Origin: JAYQUR01 sp038133505
Lineage (GTDB): Bacteria > Pseudomonadota > Alphaproteobacteria > MPNO01 > UBA830
Assembly (NCBI GenBank): GCA_038133505.1
Contig: JAYPTI010000088.1
Coordinates: forward strand, 1 to 13,916
Reading direction: 5' to 3'
Length of the DNA: 13,916 nucleotides
In this document: in pieces, positions 5,417 through 12,657 of the stretch
How the letters are laid out: every line of letters begins with the position of its first letter
How positions within the stretch are numbered: position 1 is the first letter of the stretch
The notes under the pieces: generated by a model
Told to the model about the DNA's origin: nothing
Databases searched by the model: none
Seen by the model: the letters and a program-made list of their open reading frames with translations, nothing else
Translations under genes and position numbers: made by a program

Positions 5417-7705
5417 ATGTCACAAGCCACAACAGCCGTTACCGTCCTCGATCCCGTCTGCGGGATGACGGTCGACCCGCAGAAAACGCGCCACCACTAC
5501 ACGTGGGAAGGCACGGAATCGCACTTCTGTTCCGGGCGTTGCCGGGCGCGCTTCAGCGCGGCGCCGGACGTCTATCTGCGCGGCGAAAAGCCGGAATCGA
5601 AGGACAAGTCGGGCGTCTATACCTGCCCGATGGACCCCGAGATCGTCCAGGACGGTCCGGGCGACTGCCCGATCTGCGGGATGGCGCTGGAACCGGCCGG
5701 CGTGTCGATGGACGACGGGCCGAACCCCGAACTGGTCGACATGAAGCGCCGGTTCGGCATTTCGCTCGTCTTTCTCGTGCCGCTGATGATCCTCGTCATG
5801 GGCGATCATGTTCCGGGCGTCGATATGGGAACGATCGTCCCGCACGCCTACAACCCGTGGGTCCAGCTGGTTCTGGCAACGCCGATCGTGCTCTGGGGCG
5901 GGCAGTCGTTCTTCAGGCGCGGCTGGTCGTCTATCGTCCGCCGCCAGCTGAACATGTTCACGCTGATCGCCATCGGCACCGGGGTCGCCTTCGTCTACTC
6001 CCTGGTCGCGACGCTTGCGCCGGGCCTGTTCCCGGCCGAGCTGCAGAGTGGACATGGCGGCGTGCCGGTCTATTTCGAGGCGTCGGGAGCGATCATCGTC
6101 CTCGTCCAGCTCGGCCAGGTGATGGAGCTCCGCGCGCGCGAGGCGACCGGCCGGGCGCTGCGCGCTCTCGTCGGCCTCGCACCTGACACGGCGCGCGTCA
6201 TCCGCGCGGACGGCACGGAAGAGGACATCCCGCTCACCCACGTCGCCGTCGGCGACCGGCTCCGCGTGCGGCCGGGCGAGAAGGTGCCCGTCGACGGCGC
6301 CGTCGAGGAAGGCGCGGGCGCGGTCGACGAATCCATGATCACCGGCGAGCCGATCCCGGTCGACAAGAAACCGGGCGACGCCGTCATCGGCGCCACCCTG
6401 AACACGAACGCAAGCTTCGTCATGCGCGCCGAGCGGATCGGCGACGACATGATGCTGTCGCGTATCGTCGACCTCGTCGCGGACGCCCAGCGCTCGCGCG
6501 CGCCGATCCAGCAGCTCGCCGACGTCGTCTCGGGCTGGTTCGTGCCCATCGTCGTCGGCGTCGCCGTGCTCGCGTTCATCGTCTGGATCAGCGTGGCGAC
6601 GCTGCCCTTCGCGCTGGTCGCCACCGTCTCGGTGCTGATCATCGCCTGCCCCTGCGCCCTCGGCCTCGCGACGCCCATGTCGGTGATGGTCGCCGTCGGG
6701 CGCGGCGCACAGGCCGGTATCCTGATCCGCAATGCCGACGCGCTGCAGACCCTCGACCGCGTCCGGACGCTGATCGTCGACAAGACCGGCACGCTGACCG
6801 AAGGCAAGCCGGCCGTGACGGCCATCGTCGCGGCGGACGGCTTCCCGGAAGACGAGGTGCTGTCGCTGGCGGCCGGGCTCGAACGCCACAGCGAGCATCC
6901 GCTCGCCTCCGCGGTCGTTCGCGCGGCCGACGAGCGCGGCACCGCGCGAACCGACGTCGCGAATTTCAAGTCCGAGACCGGCGCAGGCGTGTCGGGCGAG
7001 GCCGGCGGCAAGCGCCTCAAGCTCGGAAATGACAATTTTGTCTCGCCATCGGACAGCCTCGCCGCGCGGGCCAACGAGCTGCGCCACGAGGGCGCGACCG
7101 TGGTCTTTCTCGCCGTCGACGACGCCCCGGCCGGCATCATCGCCATCGCGGACCCGATCAAGGAGACGACGCCGGCGGCGCTCGATGCGCTGCGCGCGGA
7201 CGGGCTCGAGATCGTCATGGCCACCGGCGACAACGCGGTCACCGCCGCCGCCGTCGCCGCAAAGCTCGGCATCGACCACGTGGAAGCGGGCGCAACGCCG
7301 GAACGCAAGGCCGAGCTCGTCGCCTCGCTGCAGGCGGCCGGCAAGGCGGTCGCGATGGCGGGCGACGGCATCAACGACGCACCGGCGCTGGCCAAGGCGA
7401 ATGTGGGCATCGCCATGGGCACCGGCACCGACGTCGCCATCGAGAACGCGGGCATCACGCTGGTGAAGGGCGATCTCGCCGCCATCGCGCGCGCGCGTCA
7501 TCTGAGCCGGGCGGCGATGGGCAATATCCGCCAGAACCTGTTCCTGGCCTTCGTCTACAATTCGGTGGGCGTGCCGATCGCAGCAGGCGTGCTGTACCCG
7601 CTGACGGGCGCGCTGCTGAGCCCCATCGTCGCGGCGGCGGCGATGAGCCTGAGCTCGGTATCGGTGATCGGAAACGCCTTGCGGCTCAGGCTCGCGAAGC
7701 TCTGA
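5417..7705 (+). CDS. copA: Copper-type heavy-metal P1B ATPase with YHS and HMBD N-terminus
   Basis: An inner-membrane pump of about 762 residues that exports Cu(I) or Ag(I) using ATP. In order it shows: a YHS-type metal domain (DPVCGM, C15; C38 and C42); a second zinc-ribbon-like heavy-metal-binding domain (TCPM C70, CPIC C84/C87); membrane helices; the actuator TGE at 309-311; the intramembrane metal site CPC at 411-413; the phosphorylated aspartate D455 in DKTGTLT; the nucleotide-domain HP at 494-495; and GDGIND at 649-654. The final helices carry the YN and MSLSS-V-N elements typical of P1B-1 copper pumps. No HMA (GMTCxxC) domain is present. I chose the ATG at 5417, which has GGAG upstream. 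A TTG at 5342 in the same frame lacks support. No CopZ chaperone or regulator gene adjoins it. The symbol rests on family motifs. Confidence 0.9.
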   Translation: MSQATTAVTVLDPVCGMTVDPQKTRHHYTWEGTESHFCSGRCRARFSAAPDVYLRGEKPESKDKSGVYTCPMDPEIVQDGPGDCPICGMALEPAGVSMDDGPNPELVDMKRRFGISLVFLVPLMILVMGDHVPGVDMGTIVPHAYNPWVQLVLATPIVLWGGQSFFRRGWSSIVRRQLNMFTLIAIGTGVAFVYSLVATLAPGLFPAELQSGHGGVPVYFEASGAIIVLVQLGQVMELRAREATGRALRALVGLAPDTARVIRADGTEEDIPLTHVAVGDRLRVRPGEKVPVDGAVEEGAGAVDESMITGEPIPVDKKPGDAVIGATLNTNASFVMRAERIGDDMMLSRIVDLVADAQRSRAPIQQLADVVSGWFVPIVVGVAVLAFIVWISVATLPFALVATVSVLIIACPCALGLATPMSVMVAVGRGAQAGILIRNADALQTLDRVRTLIVDKTGTLTEGKPAVTAIVAADGFPEDEVLSLAAGLERHSEHPLASAVVRAADERGTARTDVANFKSETGAGVSGEAGGKRLKLGNDNFVSPSDSLAARANELRHEGATVVFLAVDDAPAGIIAIADPIKETTPAALDALRADGLEIVMATGDNAVTAAAVAAKLGIDHVEAGATPERKAELVASLQAAGKAVAMAGDGINDAPALAKANVGIAMGTGTDVAIENAGITLVKGDLAAIARARHLSRAAMGNIRQNLFLAFVYNSVGVPIAAGVLYPLTGALLSPIVAAAAMSLSSVSVIGNALRLRLAKL

Positions 7706-7720
7706 TTTGCGCAAGGCTCT

Positions 7721-8692
7721 GACCCGGCGGCGGCGGACCGCCGCCAACCCCGCGACCGCCAGCAGTACGATCGCCGCCTGGCCCGGTTCCGCGACCGTGA
7801 CTTCCTCGCCGGGTTCCTCGTTCACGGGCACCTCGCCCTCGAACGGGTAGTCGTTCACCTGCATCGGGCCGGTCCAGCTGTCAGCGACGACCTGACCCCA
7901 GACGACGCCCCACGACGTGGTGACGTCCGCGTTGACCGCGAGGATGCTGCCCTGAACGCCGATATTGCCGAGGCTGAGCGTCTCGGCGTCGACGAAGTTG
8001 AACAGGACGGACTCGTTGTTGCGCTCGAAGAACTGGTCGAGCCCGCCGCTCATCGACGCGCTCGTGCCAGTGACGTTGACGATGACCTCCGCGCCTTCGT
8101 CGATGCCGGAGACGACAACGTTCGTCGCCGCGCCGAGATCGGCCGCGCTCACGGGGAAGACCTGCCGCCCGCCCGCGCCGTTGCCGGTCAGGAAAAGCTG
8201 GCTCCACTGATAGACGCTGGTTCCGGTGTCGAGCAGGCCGTCGAAGGCCGCGCTGGCGGCGGACAGGCGCGTCCTTTCGGCCGCGAAATCGACCGGCAGG
8301 CCGCCCGCGCCGAGATTGTCGGTCAGCGTGTAGCCGGCGTTGGTCAGGCCGTTGAGAACAGAGCTGTCGACGCCCGCGGCGCTACCGCCGATCTTGACGT
8401 TGCCGTTATTGACTAAGCCGCTGGTGAAGCTCAGATCGCCGCCGACGACCAGCGTGTCGCCGCCGACCTGCGCACCCGAAAGCGTGTAGCCGACGCTGTA
8501 GCTCGAGAGCGAGACGTTGCCGCCCGCATAGAGCCGGCCCTCGACGTCGCTGGTCGGCGCCGAGAAGTCGCCGAAGGTGAGCACGTTGAAGTCGCCGAGC
8601 GTTCCCGCGGAGGCGCGCTGAGAGACGACGAACAGAATGCAGGCGGCCAGAAAGAACAGGACCGAAAAGCGGAGGCGGCGGGGATATTTCAC
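7721..8692 (-). CDS. Choice-of-anchor A / PEP-CTERM-like exported protein; 3' end undefined (no stop in place)
   Basis: From a GTG at 8692 the product begins with a signal peptide (basic KYPRRLR, hydrophobic core, cleavage near ASA-GTL). The choice-of-anchor A domain opens with NVLTFGDFSAPTSDVEGRLY and AGGNVSLSSYSVG. The end shows an acidic linker, then VAEPGQ, a hydrophobic segment and RRRR, which is the tripartite PEP-CTERM sorting signal with AEP in place of PEP. Family knowledge: such proteins are sorted by exosortase to the cell surface or exopolysaccharide. The protein should stop just after RRRR (7724). Instead the frame stays open to 5420, antisense to the copper ATPase, so the coordinates given cover only the credible part. 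A one-base shift would meet a stop at 7685-7687. An in-frame TTG at 8761 is an alternative start. No exosortase gene is in the window. Confidence 0.7.
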
Positions 8693-8808
8693 GGCTGGAC
8701 CGAACTCGAACAACGATATCGCTATAAAGGGCGGGCGAACCCGCGTGCACGCGCGAAGCAATGCAAGAACCGTGCCTGTACTTATTCTTGTTTAATTTCA
8801 ATGATTTG

Positions 8809-8826
8809 CCGCCGCCCAGGCGGCGG
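8809..8826 (-). terminator. GC-rich hairpin downstream of the four-gene operon
   Basis: A perfect 8-bp inverted repeat, CCGCCGCC-CA-GGCGGCGG, lies 41 bases past the stop of the last operon gene (SDR at 8868). It has no U tract on either strand, so it is not a canonical intrinsic terminator. It could stabilise the operon's 3' end or pause polymerase. The remainder of the 175-base gap to 8692 shows no clear promoter for the anchor protein beyond a weak TATAGC. Confidence 0.3.
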
Positions 8827-8867
8827 GAGGCGACATGTTTCGTAAAGATTTCCGACGGAACCGGAGG

Positions 8868-9632
8868 TCAGTTAACGGTCTGCCCGCCGTCGACCATCAT
8901 CGACGTCCCATGCACGTAGGACGCCGCGTCGGAAGCGAGGAACGCGATCGCGTTGGCGATTTCCTCGCATTCGGCCAGCCGGCCCAGAAGGGCGAGCTCT
9001 TCGACGATGCTGGCGTCGACCATGCCTGAATCCATATAGCCCTTCACCCGCGGCGACAGCGTCGCGCCGGGACACAGGCCGTTCACGCGGATGTTCTCCG
9101 GCCCGTAGTCGATGGCGAGCTGGCGCGTCATCGACAGGACGCCGCCCTTGGCGGCGCAATAGACCGGCATTTCCGGATGTCCGATCACGCCGAACGTGGA
9201 TGCGACGTTGACGATGGACGGCCCGTCGGCCTTTCTCAGCAGCGGCAGGAACGCGCGGCACATGTAGTAGATGCTGTTGAGGTCGATGCCGATGATCCGG
9301 TGCCAGTCGGCCGGTTCGAGGTTCTCGAGCTTGCTGACGAAGTTGGTGCCGGCGTTATTGACCACGGCCTTCACGCTGGCGTGGCGTTCGGCGACTTTCG
9401 CCGCGAGCGCGTCGACCTCTTCCAGGCTGGCGACGTCGGCGACGTGGCCCTCGCACGCAGCGCCCGCCGCTTCGAGGATCGCGACGGTCTCGTCGACGTT
9501 GGCCGCGGTCTTGCTGACGACGATCACGTGGGCCCCGAGCTCGGCGAGCACCTCGCACGTCGCGCGGCCGATCCCCTGGCCGCCGCCGGTGACGACCACG
9601 GGCGCGCCCGCGAACTTGAGCCTGTCGAGCAT
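8868..9632 (-). CDS. Short-chain dehydrogenase/reductase (SDR), last gene of operon
   Basis: A complete classical SDR of 254 residues that oxidises an alcohol or reduces a ketone with a nicotinamide cofactor. Visible motifs are the TGGGQGIG cofactor loop near residue 15, NNAG, the catalytic Ser in NVASTFG and the YCAAK Tyr-x3-Lys, plus CPGATLSPRV and a C-terminal VDGG. A basic or acidic residue that would settle NADP versus NAD use is not obvious. It starts 9 bases after the LLM gene's stop, with a GGGGGAAGG ribosome-binding site in the gap, so it is the fourth gene of the operon. It is close kin to the first gene (11717-12484), with identical blocks such as PVYCAAKGGVL and FLASDAASYVHGTS. 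The substrate is unknown. Confidence 0.93.
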   Translation of the reverse strand: MLDRLKFAGAPVVVTGGGQGIGRATCEVLAELGAHVIVVSKTAANVDETVAILEAAGAACEGHVADVASLEEVDALAAKVAERHASVKAVVNNAGTNFVSKLENLEPADWHRIIGIDLNSIYYMCRAFLPLLRKADGPSIVNVASTFGVIGHPEMPVYCAAKGGVLSMTRQLAIDYGPENIRVNGLCPGATLSPRVKGYMDSGMVDASIVEELALLGRLAECEEIANAIAFLASDAASYVHGTSMMVDGGQTVN

Positions 9633-9641
9633 GCCTTCCCC

Positions 9642-10838
9642 CTATTCCGCCGCCGACGCCGCCGCGGGTTCGAAGCCGCGATAGTCGGCGTCGCCGAGCG
9701 TCTTGATGTGCGGCACCACCTCGCCCGCAAGCAGGCGGATGTTCTTTTCCGTCAGATCGGCGGGCAGCGTGCCGAAATGCGGCATCAGCAGGATGTTGCC
9801 GAAACCCGCTTGCGCATGTCGCTCCTCGATCTTGCGGCGCACTGTATCGGGGCTGCCGACGAGGATCACGCCGCTGTCGATCATTCCCTCCATCTGCTGG
9901 CCGCCGCGGATGGTGCGCTTGTGCGCGAAGATCTTCTTCATCGAGTCCGCGGTCATGTAGCCCGGCGGCACGAACATCGCCTGCGAGATCTTCGGCAGGA
10001 ACGTGTTGAACAGCGCCTCGATATGCGGCTTCGCCTCGGCGCGCGCCTGCTCGTCGGTCTCGCCGACATAGACCGGGACGCTCCAGCCGATCTGGCTCGA
10101 CTGCGCCTCGTAGCCGTGGCGCGCGGCAACGCCGCGATAGTGGTCGAGATAGCGCACCACGGAATCGAACGGCGAATAGGCCTGCAGGTAGGTGTATTTG
10201 CGGTCGGGATGGGCCGACCATTCGATCGTCTCCATCGAACCCTGCGACGGCGTCCAGATCTCGGGATGCGGCTGCTGATAGGGGCGCGGCCAGACGTTCA
10301 CGTACTCGAAGTGATAGTGCTTGCCCTCGAACGCGAAGGGCCCCTCCTCGGTCCACGCACGGATGACGAGATCGTGCGCCTCGATGTGGCGTTCGAGCGA
10401 ATAAGCCGGGTTGACCCCCATCGAGAAATACTCGCACCCCACCCCGCGAACGAAACCCGTGATCAGCCGCCCGCCGGTGATGCAGTCGATCATCGCGTGC
10501 TCCTCGGCGAGCGTCAGCGGATGATCCCGGAGCGCGAAGGCATTGCCGAGGATGGCGACCTTGCAGGTGTCGTTGATGCGCCGCGCCAGCGCAGACGCCA
10601 TGACGACCGGCGACGGCATCAGTCCGTAGGCGTTCTGATGATGCTCGTTGACGCTGATCCCGTCGAAACCGAGTTCGGCGCACAGCTCGAGCTCGTCGAG
10701 ATAGCGGTTGTAAAGCTCGTGGCCGACCCTGGGATCGAAATAGCTGTTGGGGAGCTTCAGCCAGACCGAGCTGTAGCTGTCCGCGTAGCTCATATCGAGC
10801 GCCCCGTAGGGCATCAGGTGGAAGGCGAATACTCTCAT
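9642..10838 (-). CDS. LLM-class flavin-dependent oxidoreductase (luciferase-like monooxygenase)
   Basis: A 398-residue protein of the bacterial luciferase-like family: TIM-barrel enzymes that use reduced FMN and O2 to oxygenate a substrate, usually with a separate flavin reductase. Family features are the N-terminal MRVFAFHLMPYG strand, the GFDGISVNEHH motif with paired histidines, ITGGRLITGFVRG in the flavin-binding region, and GSPDTVRRKIEE near the end. The ATG at 10838 is supported by GGAG in GGAGACAGAG just upstream. The same frame stays open back to 11024, but that part overlaps the dioxygenase and is shadow sequence. It lies 19 bases downstream of the dioxygenase and 9 bases before the last SDR. 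No flavin reductase is seen in the window, so reduced flavin must come from elsewhere. The substrate is unknown. Confidence 0.92.
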   Translation of the reverse strand: MRVFAFHLMPYGALDMSYADSYSSVWLKLPNSYFDPRVGHELYNRYLDELELCAELGFDGISVNEHHQNAYGLMPSPVVMASALARRINDTCKVAILGNAFALRDHPLTLAEEHAMIDCITGGRLITGFVRGVGCEYFSMGVNPAYSLERHIEAHDLVIRAWTEEGPFAFEGKHYHFEYVNVWPRPYQQPHPEIWTPSQGSMETIEWSAHPDRKYTYLQAYSPFDSVVRYLDHYRGVAARHGYEAQSSQIGWSVPVYVGETDEQARAEAKPHIEALFNTFLPKISQAMFVPPGYMTADSMKKIFAHKRTIRGGQQMEGMIDSGVILVGSPDTVRRKIEERHAQAGFGNILLMPHFGTLPADLTEKNIRLLAGEVVPHIKTLGDADYRGFEPAAASAAE

Positions 10839-10857
10839 CTCTGTCTCCGCTATCGGA

Positions 10858-11709
10858 TCAGGCCGCGAGAACGGGCCGGTCGTCGTCGATGGGCACGCGG
10901 CGCAGCTTGCGCGCCTGGTCGGCGGGAAAATCGGTCCGCGCGTGCAGCGCCCGCCTGTTGTCCCACAGCACGAGGTCGCCCCGCGCCCACACGTGGACGT
11001 AGGAGTCCGGCGAATTCCGGACATGCGCGAACAGCCGGTCGAGAATCTCGCGGTTGCGCCCCGCGTCCAGACCCTCGATCTCCTCGGTCATCAGTTCGTT
11101 CGCGTAAAGATACGTCCGCCCGTCGCGCTCGTCCCGGGCGATGACAGGGTGCGCGAAATGCGGCCATTTCGACCGGTCGAATGCCGGCACCGTCTTCACG
11201 GTCACGCCGAATTCGTAGGCGTTGACGGCGCGGCGGCCCGCCAACTCGGCCTTCAGATCGTCTGGGAGCGTGTCGTACAGCCGGCAGGCGCTGGCGAACT
11301 TCGTCCGGCCGCCGTCGCGCGTGACCGCAATGCCGTAGAGCGACACCGCGCGCTGCGGGATTTCCCGGAAGCAGGAATCGGTGTGGAACATCAGCTCGCC
11401 GTCCGGCAGGTAGCCGACGGGCTTTCCGTCCCGGCGCTCGTTGGTGACCATCATCACGGCCGGCGGCGTGTCGTCGGCCTCGGTGCGCAGTCCGGCCGGC
11501 CGTAGATGACGGCTGATCGGCCCGAACAGCGCGCAGAAGCGGATCTGGTCGGCTTCGCTCAGATCCTGACCGCGGAACACGAGAACGAGCCGGTCGACCA
11601 GCGCATGCCGGAGCGCGTCTGCGTCTTCGTCGGAGACCGGCGCGCCCAGGTCGATCCCGTCGACGCGGGCGCCGATATGGGGGGCGAGCGGTTCGATCGA
11701 CATCGCCAT
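10858..11709 (-). CDS. TauD/TfdA-family 2-oxoglutarate/Fe(II)-dependent dioxygenase (second copy)
   Basis: With the ATG at 11709 the protein has 283 residues. The iron ligands are H109-x-D111 (in LMFHTDSCF) and H256 (in ALHARTDFP), and R267 is placed to bind 2-oxoglutarate. These positions are the same as in the dioxygenase at 4438, and both share HARTDFPxDQ near the end, so the two are paralogues or members of one subfamily. The substrate loops differ: this copy has RAVNAYEFGVTVKTVPAFDR where the other has RKVLQIYKYLPTEP. The start lies 7 bases after the upstream SDR stop, implying translational coupling. ATG 11703 is an alternative start, and TTG at 11748 would overlap the SDR. It is the second gene of the operon. 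Confidence 0.92.
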   Translation of the reverse strand: MAMSIEPLAPHIGARVDGIDLGAPVSDEDADALRHALVDRLVLVFRGQDLSEADQIRFCALFGPISRHLRPAGLRTEADDTPPAVMMVTNERRDGKPVGYLPDGELMFHTDSCFREIPQRAVSLYGIAVTRDGGRTKFASACRLYDTLPDDLKAELAGRRAVNAYEFGVTVKTVPAFDRSKWPHFAHPVIARDERDGRTYLYANELMTEEIEGLDAGRNREILDRLFAHVRNSPDSYVHVWARGDLVLWDNRRALHARTDFPADQARKLRRVPIDDDRPVLAA

Positions 11710-11716
11710 TACGGGC

Positions 11717-12484
11717 TCACTGGATCGTATAGCCGCCGTCGACGGCAAGCGACGTGCCGTGAACGTAGGACGCGGCGTCGGAAGCGAGAAAGATCATCGC
11801 ATCGGCGATCTCCGAGCACGCGGCGGTGCGGCCCAGCGGGACTTTCTTCGTCAGGCGCTCCTCGCTGGTTTCGCCGCGCTCGATATATCCGCGCACGCGG
11901 GGAGACATGGTCGGGCCGGGACAGACCGCATTCACACGGATGTTCTCCTTGCCGTAATCGCAGGCGAGCTGACGCGTCAGCCCCAGCACGCCGCCCTTCG
12001 CCGCGCAGTAGACCGGCATCAGCGGATTGCCGACGAGCCCGTAAATGGAGGCGTTGTTGACGATGGCAGCACCCCCGGGGTGTTTCCGCAGCAGCGGCAG
12101 GAACGCCTTCGTCATCAGGAATACGCTGGTCAGGTCGACGTCGATCAGCCGGTACCAGTCCTGCTCGGACAGGTCCTCGATCTTCGAGCGGAAGTTGTCG
12201 CCGGCGTTGTTGATCAGCGCCTTAACGCTGCCGTAGGCCGTCTCGACGTGGCCGCGGAGCGCCTCGACCTCGTCGGCGCGGGTGACATCCATCGGGAAGA
12301 CGTCGCACGCGTGGCCGGCGTCGGCGAGCAGTCCCGCCGTCTCCTCCAGCCTGTCGCGTGTCCGTCCCGTCGCGATCACCCGCGCGCCCAGTTCGGCGAG
12401 ACCTATGCAGCAGGCTTGTCCGATCCCGGTCCCGCCGCCGGTCACGACGACGGCGGCGCCGTCGAAACGAAGGGCATCGAGCAC
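11717..12484 (-). CDS. Short-chain dehydrogenase/reductase (SDR), first gene of operon
   Basis: A classical SDR of 255 residues. It shows the TGGGTGIG cofactor loop, NNAG, the catalytic Ser in NNASIYG, the YCAAK Tyr-x3-Lys pair, and a VDGGYTIQ C-terminus. GR at residues 40-41 (ATGRTRDR) places arginines after beta strand 2, a position that often favours NADP(H) (inference). It starts with GTG at 12484 behind a strong GGGAGGA ribosome-binding site. It is the first gene of the leftward operon, with a promoter at 12511-12538. Its closest relative in the window is the SDR at the other end of the same operon. The substrate is unknown, probably a hydroxylated intermediate made by the neighbouring oxygenases. 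Confidence 0.93.
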   Translation of the reverse strand: MLDALRFDGAAVVVTGGGTGIGQACCIGLAELGARVIATGRTRDRLEETAGLLADAGHACDVFPMDVTRADEVEALRGHVETAYGSVKALINNAGDNFRSKIEDLSEQDWYRLIDVDLTSVFLMTKAFLPLLRKHPGGAAIVNNASIYGLVGNPLMPVYCAAKGGVLGLTRQLACDYGKENIRVNAVCPGPTMSPRVRGYIERGETSEERLTKKVPLGRTAACSEIADAMIFLASDAASYVHGTSLAVDGGYTIQ

Positions 12485-12510
12485 CCGTTCCTCCCGTTCT
12501 TGTTGCGGCC

Positions 12511-12538
12511 ATTGTACGCGCGCCGACGGAATTGAAAA
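12511..12538 (-). promoter_or_regulatory. Promoter of the four-gene leftward operon
   Basis: On the minus strand, TTTTCA (12538-12533), a 16-base spacer and TACAAT (12516-12511), the latter five of six matches to the -10 consensus. A start near 12504 gives a leader of about 20 bases carrying the GGGAGGA ribosome-binding site. The weak -35 and the dyad 14 bases upstream of it suggest dependence on an activator. Confidence 0.5.
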
Positions 12539-12552
12539 GCGCGACGGGCAAT

Positions 12553-12572
12553 ATCGTTCGGTTGCGAACGAT
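12553..12572. promoter_or_regulatory. Perfect dyad operator between divergent promoters
   Basis: ATCGTTCG-GTTG-CGAACGAT is a perfect 8-bp inverted repeat. It lies between two divergent promoters, 5 bases from the rightward -35 (12578) and 14 bases from the leftward -35 (12538). A single dimeric regulator bound here could control both the operon and the amidohydrolase. A related element stands upstream of the dioxygenase at 5283. Confidence 0.55.
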
Positions 12573-12577
12573 TTGCG

Positions 12578-12606
12578 TTGACCGGCATTTCGCCGGTGCC
12601 TATCGT
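12578..12606 (+). promoter_or_regulatory. Promoter of the amidohydrolase gene
   Basis: TTGACC (12578-12583), a 17-base spacer and TATCGT (12601-12606), matching consensus at five and four of six positions. A start near 12613 gives a leader of about 45 bases ending in the GAGGGAGGG ribosome-binding site. Confidence 0.5.
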
Positions 12607-12657
12607 TTTATCAACGACCCATAAGAACCGTCGGCAGCATCAGAGAGGGAGGGCGAC

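Noticed and set aside
6070..7485. Minus-strand 471-codon frame inside the copper ATPase
   Set aside because: Low-complexity Ser/Ala/Thr-rich shadow of the ATPase; no motif or ribosome-binding site.
9177..11144. Long plus-strand open frame opposite the SDR, LLM and dioxygenase genes
   Set aside because: An antisense shadow: His/Arg/Asp-rich with no family motif, while the opposite strand has three intact families.
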